Positions 1 through 7,695 of a stretch of 64,000 nt of DNA are shown here, one piece after another (within the stretch, counting starts at the first letter, position 1; each line of letters begins with the position of its first letter). Origin of the DNA: Ruegeria sp. R13_0 (lineage in GTDB: Bacteria; Pseudomonadota; Alphaproteobacteria; Rhodobacterales; Rhodobacteraceae); contig NZ_JAGHRB010000010.1 in assembly GCF_017743995.1 (NCBI RefSeq), positions 1 through 64,000 on the forward strand, read 5' to 3'. The translations under genes and the position numbers were made by a program. The notes below the pieces were generated by a model. The model worked only from the letters and a program-made list of their open reading frames with translations, was not told where the DNA came from and did not search any database.

Positions 1-113
1 TCATGTTCGGCAGGCTCAAGGACTGGAGGCGCGTCGCGACCCGCTATGATCGATGCCCGAAGGTGTTCCTCTCAGCAATCGCCCTCGCTGCTCTCGTTAT
101 CTACTGGTTATGA
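1..113 (+). CDS. IS5-family transposase, C-terminal fragment
   Basis: The reading frame from base 3 encodes MFGRLKDWRRVATRYDRC, then a hydrophobic tail ending in VIYWL and TGA at 111-113. RMFGRLKDWRR.ATRYD is the conserved C-terminal signature of IS5-family DDE transposases, which cut and rejoin the ends of the element. The start is outside the window, so it cannot be judged whether the gene is intact. The assignment rests on motif recall. Confidence 0.75.
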   Translation, partial: MFGRLKDWRRVATRYDRCPKVFLSAIALAALVIYWL

Positions 114-123
114 ATCCTGACCC
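1..123 (+). mobile_element. IS5-family insertion sequence, right end (partial)
   Basis: The window opens inside an insertion sequence. It holds the last 36 codons of the transposase followed by 10 bases to the element end, which reads TCCTGACCC and is followed by TA at 124-125. A TA target duplication is what the IS427 group of the IS5 family makes (family knowledge). The outermost 9 bases read inward (GGGTCAGGA) are also the outermost bases of the two 263-bp repeats at 29438 and 42109. The left part lies outside the window. Confidence 0.75.
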
Positions 124-144
124 TAGGGACTACGTCGCAACGGG

Positions 145-777
145 CTACTTCTTGCCCTTGTCTCCGCCGTTCTTGCCGCCGCCTTTGCCGCCACCCTTAC
201 CGTCGCCGCCTTTGCCGCCACCGCCTTTACCGTCGCCGCCCTTGCCGCCACCGCCTTTGCCATCGCCGCCCTTGCCGCCACCTTTTCCACCGCCCTTACC
301 AGGACCATCACCGCCCTTGCCAGGGCCGTCACCGCCGTCACCAGGACCATCACCGCCATCACCGGGGCCATCGCCGCCATCACCGGGGCCGTCACCGCCA
401 CCTGTGTCACCGCCTCCTGCCGAACCACCTCCGCCGCCGTTGCCCGGACCGTCAGACGATCTGTCTTGGCCTTGGTTGGATGCAATCTGCACGCTCGCCG
501 TGGGCAAATCGGTCAGCAACGTGGCCAATCCCGGGCATTGCGCGCCTGTTACGCTGAGGGTGGTTTCGAAATCGGACCGCCTCTGCAGACGCTCCAGAAA
601 GCTCGGCGTAACCTGCGCGCAATCGCACAAACCCGCGTAATCTCCGGCATTGGCGAGATCACGCGCTGTTTTCCAGTTGCAGGTTTCAGGCGCGGCTGCT
701 GCGCTTCCGACCATGAACACCCCGACAAACGGCGCAATCGCAAGCGCGCCAAGTTTTTGCTTTGTACTCTTTACCAT
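145..777 (-). CDS. Secreted Gly-rich repeat protein, 210 aa
   Basis: Function unknown. The ATG at 777 is chosen because AGGAGGTG lies 5 bases upstream; a longer frame to 825 lacks this. Residues 1-29 form a signal peptide (basic start, hydrophobic core, GSAAAA cleavage region). Residues 30-100 are an ordinary folded-looking segment with four cysteines (33, 51, 53, 81). From about residue 108 the protein is almost only Gly, Asp, Pro and Lys: five 7-residue units (DGPGDGG three times, then DGPGKGG twice at 129-163), followed by 10-residue units (KGGDGKGGGG). Charge runs from Asp-rich to Lys-rich toward the end. It could be a cell-surface or matrix protein. The tandem DNA repeats make this locus prone to length change. 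It diverges from the SDR gene. Confidence 0.75.
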   Translation of the reverse strand: MVKSTKQKLGALAIAPFVGVFMVGSAAAAPETCNWKTARDLANAGDYAGLCDCAQVTPSFLERLQRRSDFETTLSVTGAQCPGLATLLTDLPTASVQIASNQGQDRSSDGPGNGGGGGSAGGGDTGGGDGPGDGGDGPGDGGDGPGDGGDGPGKGGDGPGKGGGKGGGKGGDGKGGGGKGGDGKGGGGKGGDGKGGGKGGGKNGGDKGKK

Positions 778-940
778 TTCAGCACCTCCTGACGAAAAAA
801 CACCCGACCGCGTCAGGTTGTTCATTCACGAGTTGGCGATCTTCCGTGAAGTCGATCTGAAGGGTTTCTGAGGATTTCTTCAGAACCCAACGCGGGGTCC
901 AAAGCCAAACCTATAGACAGGACGCAACCAAACTGTTTAT

Positions 941-954
941 TGAACATATGTTCA
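941..954. promoter_or_regulatory. Perfect 14-bp palindrome, candidate operator
   Basis: TGAACATATGTTCA is a perfect inverted repeat centred about 29 bases before the SDR start codon and inside the only intergenic space between two divergent genes. Its size and position fit an operator for a dimeric repressor of TetR type (inference). No such regulator gene is adjacent. Confidence 0.55.
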
Positions 955-976
955 TTAACCCGCGAGGAGGCCCATC

Positions 977-1732
977 ATGAACCTGTCCGACACCGCAGCC
1001 ATCATCACCGGCGGCGCGTCCGGTTTGGGCGAAGCCACCGCCCGGCACTTTGCCGCGCAAGGCGCTCAGGTCACGCTGCTGGATCGCGATGCCGACCGAG
1101 GCGCGAAGGTCGCCGCCGAGATCGGAGGATACTTCGTAGAAACCGACGTGACCCAAGAAGCCTCGGTCGCAGCAGCGGTCAGGCTCGCCACGGAGAAAAT
1201 GGGCAAGATCACCGCCGCCGTGAATTGCGCCGGTATTGCGGATGGTATCAAAACCGTCGGGCGCGACGGCCCGCATCCTTTGGACGCGTTCCAGCGTACC
1301 ATCGACATCAATCTGGTGGGCAGTTTCAATGTCGCCCGTCTGGCCGCGGCCCAAATGGCCTTGAATGACCCCGATGCAGACGGGGCCCGTGGTGTCATCA
1401 TCAACACCGCTTCAATCGCGGCGTTTGACGGGCAAAAGGGTCAGGCGGCCTACGCGGCCTCAAAAGGCGGCGTCGTCGGCATGACCCTACCCATGGCGCG
1501 CGATTTGGCCTCAACCGGTATCCGAGTGATGACCATCGCACCCGGCATCTTCATGACGCCCATGCTGGCCGGTCTGCCGGAAGAAGTGCAAGCCCAATTG
1601 GCTGCCGACGTTCCGAACCCACCCCGCTTGGGGGACCCGAAGGAATACGGACGCCTCGCCGGGTTTATTGTCGAGATGGGCTACCTGAACGGAGAGGTCA
1701 TCCGCATCGACGGAGCTCTGAGAATGCGCTAA
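977..1732 (+). CDS. SDR-family dehydrogenase, 3-hydroxyacyl-CoA dehydrogenase type 2-like
   Basis: This is a classical short-chain dehydrogenase/reductase of 251 aa. It shows the cofactor motif TGGASGLG (residues 11-18), NCAG near 83-86 where NNAG is usual, and the catalytic Ser146, Tyr159 and Lys163 (YAASK). Asp36-Arg37 after the second strand suggests NAD rather than NADP. The overall pattern (NTASIAAFDGQKGQAAYAASK, then TIAPGIFMTPML) matches bacterial relatives of HSD17B10, which oxidise 3-hydroxyacyl-CoA. The substrate is inferred from family resemblance only. The ribosome site GAGGAGG sits just before the ATG. The gene is followed by an acetyltransferase gene 10 bases later and is preceded by the palindrome at 941. 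Confidence 0.8.
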   Translation: MNLSDTAAIITGGASGLGEATARHFAAQGAQVTLLDRDADRGAKVAAEIGGYFVETDVTQEASVAAAVRLATEKMGKITAAVNCAGIADGIKTVGRDGPHPLDAFQRTIDINLVGSFNVARLAAAQMALNDPDADGARGVIINTASIAAFDGQKGQAAYAASKGGVVGMTLPMARDLASTGIRVMTIAPGIFMTPMLAGLPEEVQAQLAADVPNPPRLGDPKEYGRLAGFIVEMGYLNGEVIRIDGALRMR

Positions 1733-1742
1733 CCCTAAGGAC

Positions 1743-2297
1743 ATGAGCGAGCGACAGAAAATGGCGGCAGGTGCGTGGTACACCTGCCTCGATCCGGAAC
1801 TGGAAGACTTGCGCCAGACCGCCCGTCGCGCCGTTTACGCCCACAACACATGTCAACCCGATGATCGCGGCCCTATTGCGCCTGAGCTGCGCGCGCTTTT
1901 CGCCGAAACCGGGCACATGTGCTTCATCGAAGCCCCGTTTCATTGCGCCTATGGATTCAACCTCTCTCTGGGCGATCGTGTCTATTTTAATGCGGGCTGT
2001 ACCATATTGGATACCGCGCCAGTCAGGATCGGTAGCGACACAATGCTGGGCCCTAACGTCCAGATCTACTGCGCCGAACACGCCAAGGACCCCGCCCTGC
2101 GCGCAGACGGTCTTGAAATCGCGCATCCGGTCACGATCGGAGAGAATGTTTGGATTGGCGGCGGCGCTATAATCCTGCCTGGTGTCTCAATCGGTGACCG
2201 GGCCATTATCGGCGCGGGCAGTGTCGTGACCAAACCGGTCGCACCCGATGAAACGGTCGTTGGCAACCCCGCACGCCCGATCCGGGGACGCGCATAA
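1743..2297 (+). CDS. Maltose/galactoside O-acetyltransferase family (LbH) protein
   Basis: A 184-aa left-handed beta-helix acetyltransferase of the Maa/LacA/NodL family, which moves acetyl from acetyl-CoA to a sugar hydroxyl. The N-terminal Mac domain (residues 6-55, MAAGAWYTCLDPEL) is followed by hexapeptide repeats (IGENVWIGGGAIILPGVSIG). The catalytic His is probably His113 in YCAEH, and the ending VVGNPARPIRG is typical. It is probably co-transcribed with the SDR gene 10 bases upstream. The natural acceptor sugar is unknown. The gene ends convergently with the ABC-F gene. Confidence 0.85.
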   Translation: MSERQKMAAGAWYTCLDPELEDLRQTARRAVYAHNTCQPDDRGPIAPELRALFAETGHMCFIEAPFHCAYGFNLSLGDRVYFNAGCTILDTAPVRIGSDTMLGPNVQIYCAEHAKDPALRADGLEIAHPVTIGENVWIGGGAIILPGVSIGDRAIIGAGSVVTKPVAPDETVVGNPARPIRGRA

Positions 2298-2340
2298 GAC
2301 GACCTTGAAAGTCTGAGGAAACTTAGCTTCGGGTCTTTTG

Positions 2341-4149
2341 CTACCCGCCTTCGGCCTTTTCCTCCAACATCAGCCACTCTTCCTCGGCGGCCGACAGTTT
2401 CTCCTGCCTTTCGACCAGCGCTTCGGTGGCTTTTTGGAACTTGACCGGCTCGCGCGTGAACAAATCGGGGTCTGCCATCAGCTCTTCCAACTTGGCAATC
2501 TCGGCCTCCAACCGCGCAATCTCGGCCGGGAGCTTCTCTAGCCGGTGCTTTTCCGAGAAGGACAGGCCTGATTTCGGCTTGGCTTCCTGCTTCACCTTTG
2601 GCTTGGGAGCTTTTGTTTTCTCATCTTTCTTAGGGGCAAGATCACCTCGCTGAGCGATATAATCCGACCACCCGCCCGCATAGACGGTCGCGCGGCCATT
2701 GCCCTCCATCGCGATGGTTGTGGTGGCCACACGGTCCAGAAAGTCCCGGTCGTGGCTGACCAGCAGAACCGTGCCGTCATAGTCGTCCAACAGCTCTTGC
2801 AGCAGGTCCAGAGTTTCTACATCCAGATCGTTGGTCGGTTCGTCCAGCACCAGTAGATTCGACGGTTTCGCCATCAGCTTCGCCAACAGCAAACGCGCTT
2901 TTTCCCCGCCGGACAGGGACTTAACAGCCGCTCTTGCCTGCCGTTCATCGAACAGAAACTCTTTGAGGTAACCCACAACATGCTTGGGCTGCCCGCCAAC
3001 CATGACCTGGTCGGCCTTGCCCGACACGCGCATCTCGGGGTCGCCGGTCAGGCTGTCCCACAGGCTCATCTCAGGGTCCAACTGCGCGCGGGTCTGGTCG
3101 AACACCGCGATTTCGAGATTGGTACCCAACGTCACGGAGCCTTCATCCGTGGCCTCCTGCCCCAGCAGCATCTTCAACAGAGTGGTTTTGCCCACGCCGT
3201 TCGGCCCAACAAAGGCAACCCGATCGCCGCGCTGCGCCAATAGATCAAAGCCGCGCACGATCTGCTTGTCGCCATAGGCTTTCGACAGAGCTTTGGCTTC
3301 GATCACCTTGCGCCCGGACTTTGGCCCGGCCTCAAGCGACATTGCCGCCGAGCCTTGACGTTTGATCTGCGCCGCTTTTTCAGCCCTCAAGGCCTGCAAC
3401 GCGCGCACCCGCCCTTGGTTGCGTTTGCGTCGCGCGCTGATCCCTTCGACCGCCCATTTCGCCTCGGACTTGATCAGGCGATTCAATTTGTGACGCTGCT
3501 GATCTTCCTCTTCCCAGACCTTGTCGCGCCATGCCTCGAACACCTCAAACCCCTGCTCCTGCCGCCGCACCATGCCGCGATCAATCCACAGGGTCGCGCG
3601 GGTCAACGCCCGCAAGAACGCGCGGTCGTGTGAGATCAGCACATAGGCGGCCCGCGTCGCGCCCAATTCGCGCTCCAGCCAAGCGATGGCTTCGATGTCC
3701 AGATGGTTGGTAGGCTCGTCCAGCAACATCAGGTCCGGCGCTTCGGCCATCAGCTTGGCCAAAGCGGCCCGCCGCCGTTCCCCGCCCGAGGCGGTCTCAA
3801 CGGGGCGTGAGGGATCGAATTTCAGCCCCTCTCCCGCACGCTCGACCTTGTACAGCTCGCCCGGTTCCAACCCGCTTGAGGCATAGTCGCCCAGCGTCGC
3901 GAACCCCTCCATCCCCGGGTCCTGCTCCATATAGCCAACGGATTTGCCCGGAGGCACAACGATCTCGCCCTGATCCGCCTCAACCAGCCCCGCCATCACC
4001 TTCATCAAGGTGGATTTACCCGAGCCATTGCGCCCCACCAGCGCAACGCGATCACCCGGCTGGACCACCAGATCCAAACCGGAAAACACCGGATCACCCC
4101 CGAACGTCAGGGAAATGCCGGACATCTGCAACAAAGGAATTCTCGCCAT
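2341..4149 (-). CDS. uup: ABC-F family ATPase, Uup-like
   Basis: A 602-aa soluble protein with two ABC cassettes in tandem and no membrane segment. Cassette 1 has GRNGSGKST (39-47), SGGERRR (121-127) and LMLLDEPTNHLD (140-151). Cassette 2 has GPNGVGKTT (315-323), LSGGEKARLLLAKL and VLDEPTNDLD. The C-terminus is a charged coiled coil (RLEAEIAKLEELMADPDLF), the DNA-binding domain typical of Uup. ABC-F proteins act on ribosomes or, for Uup, on branched DNA and transposon excision. The length matches Uup. The gene reads away from olsB on the same strand's downstream side, separated from it by about 70 bases. Confidence 0.85.
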   Translation of the reverse strand: MARIPLLQMSGISLTFGGDPVFSGLDLVVQPGDRVALVGRNGSGKSTLMKVMAGLVEADQGEIVVPPGKSVGYMEQDPGMEGFATLGDYASSGLEPGELYKVERAGEGLKFDPSRPVETASGGERRRAALAKLMAEAPDLMLLDEPTNHLDIEAIAWLERELGATRAAYVLISHDRAFLRALTRATLWIDRGMVRRQEQGFEVFEAWRDKVWEEEDQQRHKLNRLIKSEAKWAVEGISARRKRNQGRVRALQALRAEKAAQIKRQGSAAMSLEAGPKSGRKVIEAKALSKAYGDKQIVRGFDLLAQRGDRVAFVGPNGVGKTTLLKMLLGQEATDEGSVTLGTNLEIAVFDQTRAQLDPEMSLWDSLTGDPEMRVSGKADQVMVGGQPKHVVGYLKEFLFDERQARAAVKSLSGGEKARLLLAKLMAKPSNLLVLDEPTNDLDVETLDLLQELLDDYDGTVLLVSHDRDFLDRVATTTIAMEGNGRATVYAGGWSDYIAQRGDLAPKKDEKTKAPKPKVKQEAKPKSGLSFSEKHRLEKLPAEIARLEAEIAKLEELMADPDLFTREPVKFQKATEALVERQEKLSAAEEEWLMLEEKAEGG

Positions 4150-4193
4150 GCCCGCCAGCTAAACCGGCCAGCCTGATGCGTCAACGCCCCGGC

Positions 4194-4216
4194 TTCACCT
4201 TTTCAAAAATACTCAA
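4194..4216 (-). repeat. Degenerate copy of the gene-end repeat
   Basis: Read on the minus strand this is GAGTATTTTTGAAAAGGTGAAG, directly after the olsB stop codon. It resembles the repeat core found at five other sites (TATTTTTGGCCAGATGAAG) with several changes, and it lacks the GC-rich hairpin. Confidence 0.4.
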
Positions 4217-4217
4217 T

Positions 4218-4952
4218 TCACCCGGCCACCGCCCGCAGCAACCGTTTGCGGGCTGGGGGAATCGCCCCGATCTCTAACCCGGTGAACACGTGCAACGTGT
4301 TCATATGCCGGTCCACCACCGCGTGATCGCTGACCCAGCCACCCATCATCAGATAGGTGCGCAGCAATGGCGGCATCCGCAGCATCGCTTTCTTGACGTC
4401 CGGCCTGCGCCGCAGCTTGGACGCAAACCGAAACACATCCGGCGCCTTCACCCGCGGCAGCCAGCGTTTCGGGGCCAAATGACGGTGTTTGAGCATCGCG
4501 AACGCGTCCAGATACTCGGCCGTCTCGGTCCCTGCGAATGAGGAGCACCCAAACAGCATCTGGATCCCGTTCCGGTCCACATAGGCCGTCATCGCGCCCC
4601 ATGCGACGCGCAGGATGTCCGGGTCTGTCCGGTCGGGGTGGATACAAAACCGCCCCATCTCGACCATGCGGCCCGAGAACCCTTCGAGGCTGGACAGATC
4701 ATAAAACTGCGCCGAGTAGCTACGCCCGATCTCAGCGCCGCTATCCATAGTCAGCATGCGGAAACAACATACCAGAGCGCCCTCGTCCTGCAGGTCTTCG
4801 ACCAGAACATGGGCGCAAACGGGATCGAACGCGTCCGCATCCAATGCGCCGGTGCCAAACGCCCGCGTTCGGAGCGCCTGCGCCGCCGCCAGATCTTCGT
4901 CACTCTGCGCCAGACGCGCCCGAAAGCGCCCTTTGCTCAACAACACAGCCAT
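4218..4952 (-). CDS. olsB: Ornithine acyl-ACP N-acyltransferase (OlsB-like)
   Basis: A 244-aa GNAT-fold acyltransferase of the hemolysin-like acetyltransferase group. In this family OlsB moves a 3-hydroxyacyl chain from acyl-ACP to the alpha-amino group of ornithine, the first step of phosphate-free ornithine lipid synthesis. Supporting stretches are AQALRTRAFG near residue 23, YSAQFYDLSSL near 80, MVEMGRFCIHPD near 99 and FGCSSFAGT near 138, as in alphaproteobacterial OlsB. Its partner OlsA is not in this window. Arg-Lys-rich segments near residues 160-190 could contact membrane lipids. The start ATG at 4952 gives the usual family length. Confidence 0.75.
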   Translation of the reverse strand: MAVLLSKGRFRARLAQSDEDLAAAQALRTRAFGTGALDADAFDPVCAHVLVEDLQDEGALVCCFRMLTMDSGAEIGRSYSAQFYDLSSLEGFSGRMVEMGRFCIHPDRTDPDILRVAWGAMTAYVDRNGIQMLFGCSSFAGTETAEYLDAFAMLKHRHLAPKRWLPRVKAPDVFRFASKLRRRPDVKKAMLRMPPLLRTYLMMGGWVSDHAVVDRHMNTLHVFTGLEIGAIPPARKRLLRAVAG

Positions 4953-5052
4953 GACCGCATCCTCCGCCCTTGCCGACCGGAATTCAACCTTGTGGCTCTG
5001 CTAGCACAGCAGATGTGACTGCCTTGTGAAGGCGACGCGACAATCCTGTGAC

Positions 5053-5529
5053 TCAGTTCGAAGCGCCCGGAATGTTGGCTGGGCTGAAGTTGCCGATATT
5101 ACCCAGCAACTGACGCAGGAAGCCGTTGTTCTGGACACTGGATTCGGTCACGCGCCGTTCAAGGGTCACGACGACACCGTCTTCAAGGCCGAACTTCTCG
5201 ATATTGCTGACGACGCCGCGCTGGTCAAAACTGATGGCAACCAACTCGCGCGAGACGACCTCGGGCCGTTTGGGACCATAAAAGCGCACGCGAGAGGCGA
5301 CGTAGTAATAGCCCGAATCTTGCACAACGCCGGAAATACCGGGCGCGCCGATCGCTTCGGCCACGGTGTCGCGGGTATCGACGCCCACTTTGATCTCGGC
5401 CAGATCTTCGGCAGGCGGAATATAGCCGTGATTCTTGAAGGTCGGCGTACAGGCCGCAATCGCAGCCAGACAGGCAATTAAGACGAGCGATTTCGCTGCT
5501 CGTTTCACCTTGTTTGCACCCATCACCAT
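5053..5529 (-). CDS. bamE: BamE/SmpA-OmlA family outer-membrane lipoprotein
   Basis: A 158-aa lipoprotein. The ATG at 5529 is preferred because AGAGGG lies about 7 bases upstream; a frame to 5598 runs into the divergent gene. The signal peptide ends in the lipobox IAAC with the lipidated Cys at residue 27. The rest is a SmpA/OmlA domain (KVGVDTRDTVAEAIGAPG, SYYYVASRVRFYG-like stretch), the fold of BamE, which helps the BAM complex insert outer-membrane proteins. It diverges from yceD with about 84 bases between starts, an arrangement common in alphaproteobacteria. Confidence 0.75.
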   Translation of the reverse strand: MVMGANKVKRAAKSLVLIACLAAIAACTPTFKNHGYIPPAEDLAEIKVGVDTRDTVAEAIGAPGISGVVQDSGYYYVASRVRFYGPKRPEVVSRELVAISFDQRGVVSNIEKFGLEDGVVVTLERRVTESSVQNNGFLRQLLGNIGNFSPANIPGASN

Positions 5530-5613
5530 ATACACCCTCTTGCCTTGATCCGTAACGGCCCCTATCCGCTTACAGAAACCGATGCCCCGGTTCAACACAG
5601 GAAAGGGTCACGA

Positions 5614-6150
5614 ATGAGCAACAAGACATCTCTGCGGGTGGCCGACCTGCCCCAAAACACGCCAACATCTTTTGAGTTGCGCCCAAACGCGACGGAACTG
5701 GACGCCATCAAAGCCGAGCTTGACCTGCTGGGTCTGCGCAAGCTCAGCTTTGTCGGCAAGGTTGAGGCCGAAGGGAAAAAGGATTGGATTCTGACCGCCA
5801 AACTGGGCGCAACTGTTGTGCAACCCTGCGTCGTGACGCTGGAGCCGGTGACCACACGCATCGACGTCCCCGTCACTCGCACCTTCCTGGCCGAATGGGC
5901 GGACCCAGAAGATGAAGAGTTCGAAATACCCGAAGGTGACGAAACCGAGGCCTTGGGCACTGAGATTGACCCCACCCAGGTGATGATCGAGGCGCTGTCA
6001 CTGGCCCTCCCCCTTTATCCTCGCAAGGAGGGTGCGGAACTGGAGAAGGCCGACTATACAGAGCCGGGTAAACAGGCGATGACGGACGAAGATGCCAAAC
6101 CCTTCGCCGGGCTGGCAGGTTTGCGCGATGCGCTGAAAAAAGACGAGTGA
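5614..6150 (+). CDS. yceD: YceD/DUF177 family protein
   Basis: A 178-aa acidic protein of the YceD family (DUF177), linked in bacteria and plants to accumulation of 23S rRNA. The ATG at 5614 follows GGAAAGGG; the upstream frame overlaps the promoter of bamE. The family hallmark is the CVVTLEPV-type segment near residue 71. It sits upstream of rpmF, plsX and fabH, the conserved order linking ribosome assembly with phospholipid and fatty acid synthesis. The tail (EKADYTEPGK, FAGLAGLRDALKK) is typical. Confidence 0.8.
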   Translation: MSNKTSLRVADLPQNTPTSFELRPNATELDAIKAELDLLGLRKLSFVGKVEAEGKKDWILTAKLGATVVQPCVVTLEPVTTRIDVPVTRTFLAEWADPEDEEFEIPEGDETEALGTEIDPTQVMIEALSLALPLYPRKEGAELEKADYTEPGKQAMTDEDAKPFAGLAGLRDALKKDE

Positions 6151-6237
6151 CAGGGCAGAGATTTCCTGTCATAGCAAGCGGTCAGAAAAATCGCTTGAAC
6201 ATGTCGAGAATCGCAGTATTTTCGCGCGCTCATCGGA

Positions 6238-6272
6238 TTTAGGGTTGGACAACGTGGGGCATGTACCCTAAA
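6238..6272. promoter_or_regulatory. Inverted repeat upstream of rpmF
   Basis: TTTAGGGT (6238-6245) and ACCCTAAA (6265-6272) are perfect inverted copies 19 bases apart in the 204-base gap between yceD and rpmF. It may be an operator or the stem of a leader hairpin. No function is known to me. Confidence 0.45.
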
Positions 6273-6354
6273 CGCGCGTCAAACCACGATAAACGAAATA
6301 TGAAACCCGGTCGGCGGCGATTCTGCTGACCCTCAGTAGACAAAGGTTGAGACC

Positions 6355-6561
6355 ATGGCCGTCCAACAGAACAAAGTTTCCAAGTCGCGTCGCAACAACC
6401 GCCGCGCACACGACGCTCTGGTTGCTGCAAACCCGAACGAATGCCCGAACTGCGGCGAGCTGAAGCGCCCGCATCACGTTTGCGCATCCTGCGGCCACTA
6501 TGACGACCGTGAAGTCGTCGCTCAGGCCGACGAAATCGACCTGGACGAAGACGCAGCCTAA
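6355..6561 (+). CDS. rpmF: Large ribosomal subunit protein bL32
   Basis: A 68-aa ribosomal protein. It begins [22 protein letters not shown], the standard basic L32 start, and has a zinc ribbon with CPNC and CASC pairs, so it is the zinc-binding (C+) form. A long 5' gap with an inverted repeat at 6238 suggests its own promoter or leader in addition to read-through from yceD. plsX begins 24 bases after the stop. Confidence 0.97.
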   Translation: MAVQQNKVSKSRRNNRRAHDALVAANPNECPNCGELKRPHHVCASCGHYDDREVVAQADEIDLDEDAA

Positions 6562-6585
6562 GCCTGATCGAGCGCAAGCCTTCGC

Positions 6586-7674
6586 ATGACGGAACAACCC
6601 ACGCACGCCGGACGGATCATCATTTCCGTTGATGCAATGGGGGGGGACGATGGTCCTGTAACCGTTGTTGCTGGTTTGGCGCAATCGGCGAAGAAGAACC
6701 CCGATATCGGGTTTCTGCTGCACGGTCCGGAAGACAAGCTGCGCAAGCTCGTAGCGAAACGGCGCGTCCTTGATGGGCGCGTCGATTTTCGTGATTGTCC
6801 TGACGTCGTGACGATGGAGGACAAGCCAAGCCAGGTTGTGCGCAACGGCAAACAGACCTCGATGTGGTCCACGCTTGAGGCCGTGCGTCAGGGTGATGCC
6901 CATGGTGCGGTCTCCTGTGGCAACACCGGCGCGCTAATGGCGTTGTCGATGATGCGTCTGCGCAAACTGCCCGGTGTCAACCGCCCGGCGATTGCGATTC
7001 TGTGGCCCTCGCGCAACCCTCAGGGGTTCAACGTGATGTTGGATGTCGGTGCCGATGTGCGCGCCGACGCCAAGGATCTGCTACAATATGCGCTGATGGG
7101 CGCCTCTTACGCGCGCAACGGCATGGCACTGCAGCGCCCTCGTATCGGGCTTCTGAATGTCGGCACCGAGGAACATAAAGGTCGGGCAGAGCTGAAAGAA
7201 GCGCATGCTATGATCACCGACTTCGCCGAATCCGCGAATTTCGATTTCGTGGGCTTTGTCGAAGGCAGCGATATTCCCGGCGACAAGGCAGATGTCATTG
7301 TCACCGATGGGTTTACCGGCAATGTCGCGATCAAGACCGGCGAAGGCACGGCCAGCCTGATCGGCGATCTTCTGCGCGAAGCCTTCAAATACACACCCCT
7401 CTCACGGCTTGCATCGGTGCTGGCGATCACGTCGCTGAATCGTCTGAAAAAGCGCATCGATCCGCGCCGCGTGAACGGGGGCGTTTTCCTGGGGCTAAAT
7501 GGAACCGTGGTGAAATCCCACGGCGGCGCGGACGCGACCGGAGTGTCAGCCGCAGTCAAGCTGGCCTTTACACTGGCCCAATCAGGTTTTGCCGAAAAAT
7601 TGGCAGCACGGGTTGCATCAACGGCCCAGCTTGCACAAGATGCCGCGCATGCCGCGCCGCAGGCGGAAAAATAA
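6586..7674 (+). CDS. plsX: Phosphate acyltransferase PlsX
   Basis: A 362-aa soluble enzyme that converts acyl-ACP and phosphate to acyl-phosphate, the first committed step of phosphatidic acid synthesis with PlsY. The N-terminal signature is IIISVDAMGGDDGP. Other family stretches are SCGNTGALMA and DGFTGNVAIKTGEGTA. The length is normal for PlsX. It lies between rpmF and fabH and shares acyl-ACP with FabH. Confidence 0.95.
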   Translation: MTEQPTHAGRIIISVDAMGGDDGPVTVVAGLAQSAKKNPDIGFLLHGPEDKLRKLVAKRRVLDGRVDFRDCPDVVTMEDKPSQVVRNGKQTSMWSTLEAVRQGDAHGAVSCGNTGALMALSMMRLRKLPGVNRPAIAILWPSRNPQGFNVMLDVGADVRADAKDLLQYALMGASYARNGMALQRPRIGLLNVGTEEHKGRAELKEAHAMITDFAESANFDFVGFVEGSDIPGDKADVIVTDGFTGNVAIKTGEGTASLIGDLLREAFKYTPLSRLASVLAITSLNRLKKRIDPRRVNGGVFLGLNGTVVKSHGGADATGVSAAVKLAFTLAQSGFAEKLAARVASTAQLAQDAAHAAPQAEK

Positions 7675-7695
7675 CAAAAAGGCAGTACCTCAAAC

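Noticed and set aside
150..450. Tandem repeats that could suggest a CRISPR or VNTR array
   Set aside because: The periods are 21 and 30 bases in frame with glycine codons and there are no unique spacers. They are coding repeats.
53..640. Open frame of 195 codons, almost all Pro/Leu/Ser, on the plus strand opposite the Gly-rich gene
   Set aside because: It is the mirror of the glycine repeats (GGN codons give Pro on the other strand). It has no ribosome site, and the minus frame has a signal peptide and AGGAGGTG.
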